Below are positions 6,529-7,733 of a stretch of 7,733 bases of DNA, piece by piece. Within the stretch, counting starts at the first letter, position 1. Each line of letters starts with the position of its first letter. Position numbers and translations under genes: made by a program. The DNA lies in contig JAPUFZ010000082.1 of the NCBI GenBank assembly GCA_027293245.1, forward strand, positions 1 to 7,733, read 5' to 3'. Under the pieces are notes generated by a model. That model searched no databases and was not told where the DNA came from. It worked only from the letters and a program-made list of their open reading frames with translations. This DNA comes from Gammaproteobacteria bacterium. Lineage in GTDB: Bacteria > Pseudomonadota > Gammaproteobacteria > GCA-001735895.

Positions 6529-6557
6529 ATTAAATAGACGCGCGCCCGTGTAGTCAA
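6529..6557 (-). promoter_or_regulatory. Sigma70 promoter of the truncated tRNA gene
   Basis: TTGACT (6557-6552), a 17-bp spacer and TTTAAT (6534-6529) are followed by the GC-rich ACGCGC, a discriminator typical of stable RNA genes under stringent control. It lies about 20 bp upstream of the tRNA 5' end. The promoter survives although the tRNA is broken, and reads toward the methyltransferase gene about 320 bp away. Confidence 0.65.
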
Positions 6558-6594
6558 GTCTGAAACGGGTGTTTACTTCAATTTTAAGCGCCGG

Positions 6595-6626
6595 GCCCGA
6601 TTATCCCGAAATTGGGATGGGCGGGC
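6595..6626. repeat. Stem-loop of 13 positions upstream of the tRNA promoter
   Basis: GCCCG-ATT-ATCCC (6595-6607), loop GAAATT, then GGGAT-GGG-CGGGC (6614-6626). The outer five and inner five positions pair perfectly, and the middle can hold two G-U pairs. In the plus direction it ends in TTTC rather than a real T-run, so it is a poor terminator. A REP-type palindrome is as likely. Confidence 0.5.
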
Positions 6627-6857
6627 TTTCATCAATGCGGCGTGAACCTGATTATATTGAGCTTTCCCTTTCCGTCCAAAAGCGGCCAATACATTACCTG
6701 CTTATTGCTATTGTGCCGCCAGTATAGTTTTCATTGGTTTCTTATAGTCGGTGAAAATCATCAATTGATAAATAGGTGGATACCCGGCTCACTCGACGCC
6801 GGAATTATAAATATGTAGACTGGTCAGGCAGTTAGAGTTTTAAAACTGGGGAACGAA
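6627..6857. other. AT-rich spacer without a supported gene
   Basis: A 68-codon plus-strand frame crosses this stretch (6612-6818), but it starts inside the preceding stem-loop and has no ribosome binding site or known motif. The only clear structures are TATAAA at 6806-6811, which lacks a matching -35 box, and the perfect 12-bp palindrome AGTTTTAAAACT at 6836-6847, just ahead of the small ORF at 6858. Confidence 0.4.
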
Positions 6858-6983
6858 ATGGGCATTATCTCTGCCGGCTGTAATCGTGTGTGCCGATTGT
6901 TTACAGAACTTTTTCTTTTTATCGGTTTTATGTCGACGGCTCAAGCGCATGGTCAATCATATCAGGCTTCACCTCTCAACTGA
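6858..6983 (+). CDS. Small 41-residue secreted peptide or remnant of a truncated exported protein
   Basis: The ATG at 6858 has GGGG at 6848-6851, 6 nt upstream, as a ribosome binding site. The product starts with a basic stretch (CNRVCRL), then a hydrophobic core (LFTELFLFIGFM), then STAQA-HG, a good signal peptidase I site after residue 30. Only 11 residues follow (HGQSYQASPLN) before the TGA. The last 22 bp overlap the 3' end of the convergent gene ending at 6962. I do not recognise it. It reads as a signal peptide whose mature domain was lost at a junction near 6950-6983, but a genuine small secreted peptide is possible, and so is a chance frame. Confidence 0.35.
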   Translation: MGIISAGCNRVCRLFTELFLFIGFMSTAQAHGQSYQASPLN

Positions 6984-7540
6984 TTGACGAGGTCGATGAG
7001 TCGATCCAGATCTGTATTGCCCTCTGCCTTGAGCGTATCATCACTCCCCAACAAGGTGACGCCATAACGCTTCAGACTGCCACTTGCTGTCTGGTACTCT
7101 ATCACCATGGCGCTGGCGGACTTTTTAACTGATTTGATCGAAGCAAGGTCGATCTCGATGTTATCACCCGCATCTTTGGCGACGATACGATCCTGGTATA
7201 GAGTAAATACAAAGCTGCCATATCCGCCTTCATAATGTGCCAGGGCACCTTCAGGACGAATGATTCTATTGCTTAAAACCCCGGTATTGCGTTGGTCCAG
7301 ACCCAGTTTTGCCGCACGGTCCCTGTTACATTGTTCCATTTGATACAATTCTTCAGGCGTCGCTCCAGGATAGTCGGCCATGAACCTGTCGATGGGTATG
7401 CATGCGCCTGCTTCAGGCTCAGCCATGGCCGTGGGCATTGCTGGCATACCTGCTTGAAGATTAGGGTTATTGTCCTTAAACAGGATTTTACCTGTAACTA
7501 AAATGAGGAAGACCACAGCAACTGCAATCATTCTATTCAT
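6962..7540 (-). CDS. Membrane-anchored protein of unknown function
   Basis: I do not recognise this family. From ATG 7540-7538 the product has 192 residues. It starts MNRMIAVAVVFLILVTGKILF, a single membrane anchor or uncleaved signal, then a Pro/Ala/Met-rich linker (about 26-47), two cysteines near 48 and 74 (GACIPIDRF and EQCNRDRAA), and a mixed region from about 100 rich in hydrophobic/charged alternation (YGSFVFTLYQDRIVAKD, EIDLASIKSV), ending in an amphipathic helix (DLDRLIDLVNQLRGEA). The rest most likely lies in the periplasm, where the cysteines could form a disulfide. The frame stays open upstream to 7711, but this start is preferred because GGAG lies 10 nt upstream and the membrane segment then sits at the N-terminus. 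The start codon lies within the palindrome ATTCATATGAAT (7535-7546). Confidence 0.75.
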   Translation of the reverse strand: MNRMIAVAVVFLILVTGKILFKDNNPNLQAGMPAMPTAMAEPEAGACIPIDRFMADYPGATPEELYQMEQCNRDRAAKLGLDQRNTGVLSNRIIRPEGALAHYEGGYGSFVFTLYQDRIVAKDAGDNIEIDLASIKSVKKSASAMVIEYQTASGSLKRYGVTLLGSDDTLKAEGNTDLDRLIDLVNQLRGEA

Positions 7541-7663
7541 ATGAATTAGTCTCCATACCGGTGGTTTACTAACTGTAGCCCAACCTGGGGCAAAGTTATG
7601 GTGAAATTTCATTCCCTGGGTCTGGGGATAATGGCGAGTACGTTTAAATAGGTATCGGGTCTC

Positions 7664-7700
7664 GTCATGCCGGCGCTGTAATGCCGGCCTGCAAGCCGGT
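7664..7700. repeat. REP-like palindromic repeat
   Basis: ATGCCGGC occurs twice in direct order (7667-7674, 7681-7688), followed by GCCGG (7695-7699). GCCGGC at 7669 can pair with the copy at 7683, or CCGGC at 7684-7688 can pair with GCCGG at 7695 around CTGCAA. Such GC-rich palindromes between genes are typical of dispersed REP/BIME elements. Copy number cannot be judged here. Confidence 0.55.
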
Positions 7701-7733
7701 ACGGAATTCATTATGAATAATCGCTAAAGGTAA

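Noticed and set aside
6595..6626. Rho-independent terminator
   Set aside because: The stem is strong, but TTTC follows instead of a T-run and no gene ends just before it on either strand.
6612..6818. 68-codon plus-strand frame
   Set aside because: It starts inside a stem-loop, lacks a ribosome binding site and contains a scattered, non-protein-like residue pattern.
7541..7711. N-terminal extension of the unknown membrane protein to the far upstream ATG
   Set aside because: The extension runs through the REP-like repeat and would bury the membrane anchor 57 residues inside; GGAG supports the start at 7540.
1..7733. CRISPR array, complete insertion sequence, integrase or phage genes
   Set aside because: No regularly spaced repeats and no transposase or integrase motifs appear in any frame.

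Overview
The window looks like chromosomal DNA from an environmental, probably gammaproteobacterial, Gram-negative bacterium. This is inferred from the gene types (YdcS-like polyamine-type binding protein, periplasmic TlpA-type thioredoxin, Rieske oxygenase), from a tRNA-Phe-like 5' half with a sigma70 stable-RNA promoter, and from REP-like GCCGGC palindromes. No species can be named from sequence alone.

Layout: (1) 1-746, minus strand: N-terminal two thirds of a secreted solute-binding protein of an ABC importer, cut by the window edge, with its promoter at about 774-801. (2) 747-1120: gene-poor spacer. (3) 1121-2038, plus: membrane-anchored TlpA-type thioredoxin with an Lgt-like membrane half. 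(4) 2039-2347: spacer between convergent genes. (5) 2348-3520, minus, and 3623-5572, plus: a divergent pair made of a Rieske non-heme iron oxygenase alpha subunit and an Old Yellow Enzyme/4Fe-4S/FAD flavoprotein of the DgcA/trimethylamine dehydrogenase type. They share a 102-bp control region with two AGTACT palindromes. (6) 5569-6213, minus: METTL27/WBSCR27-like class I methyltransferase. Its 3' end overlaps the flavoprotein gene by 4 bp and its leader can fold into nested, mutually exclusive stems. (7) 6214-6961: no full gene, but degenerate direct repeats, the 5' half of a tRNA gene that still has a good promoter, a hairpin, and a 41-codon ORF that is little more than a signal peptide. (8) 6962-7540, minus: membrane-anchored protein of unknown function, followed by a REP-like repeat near the right edge.

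Functional picture: the Rieske enzyme has Glu rather than Asp at the position linking the two metal centres, as in carnitine- and glycine-betaine-type monooxygenases. Its divergent partner resembles dimethylglycine/N-methylproline-type demethylases. Together they suggest stepwise oxidative N-demethylation of a quaternary or tertiary amine, and the nearby polyamine-type binding protein could supply an organic cation. The substrate is inference only. No Rieske reductase is visible in the window. The clearest sign of genome rearrangement is the truncated tRNA at 6472-6509.
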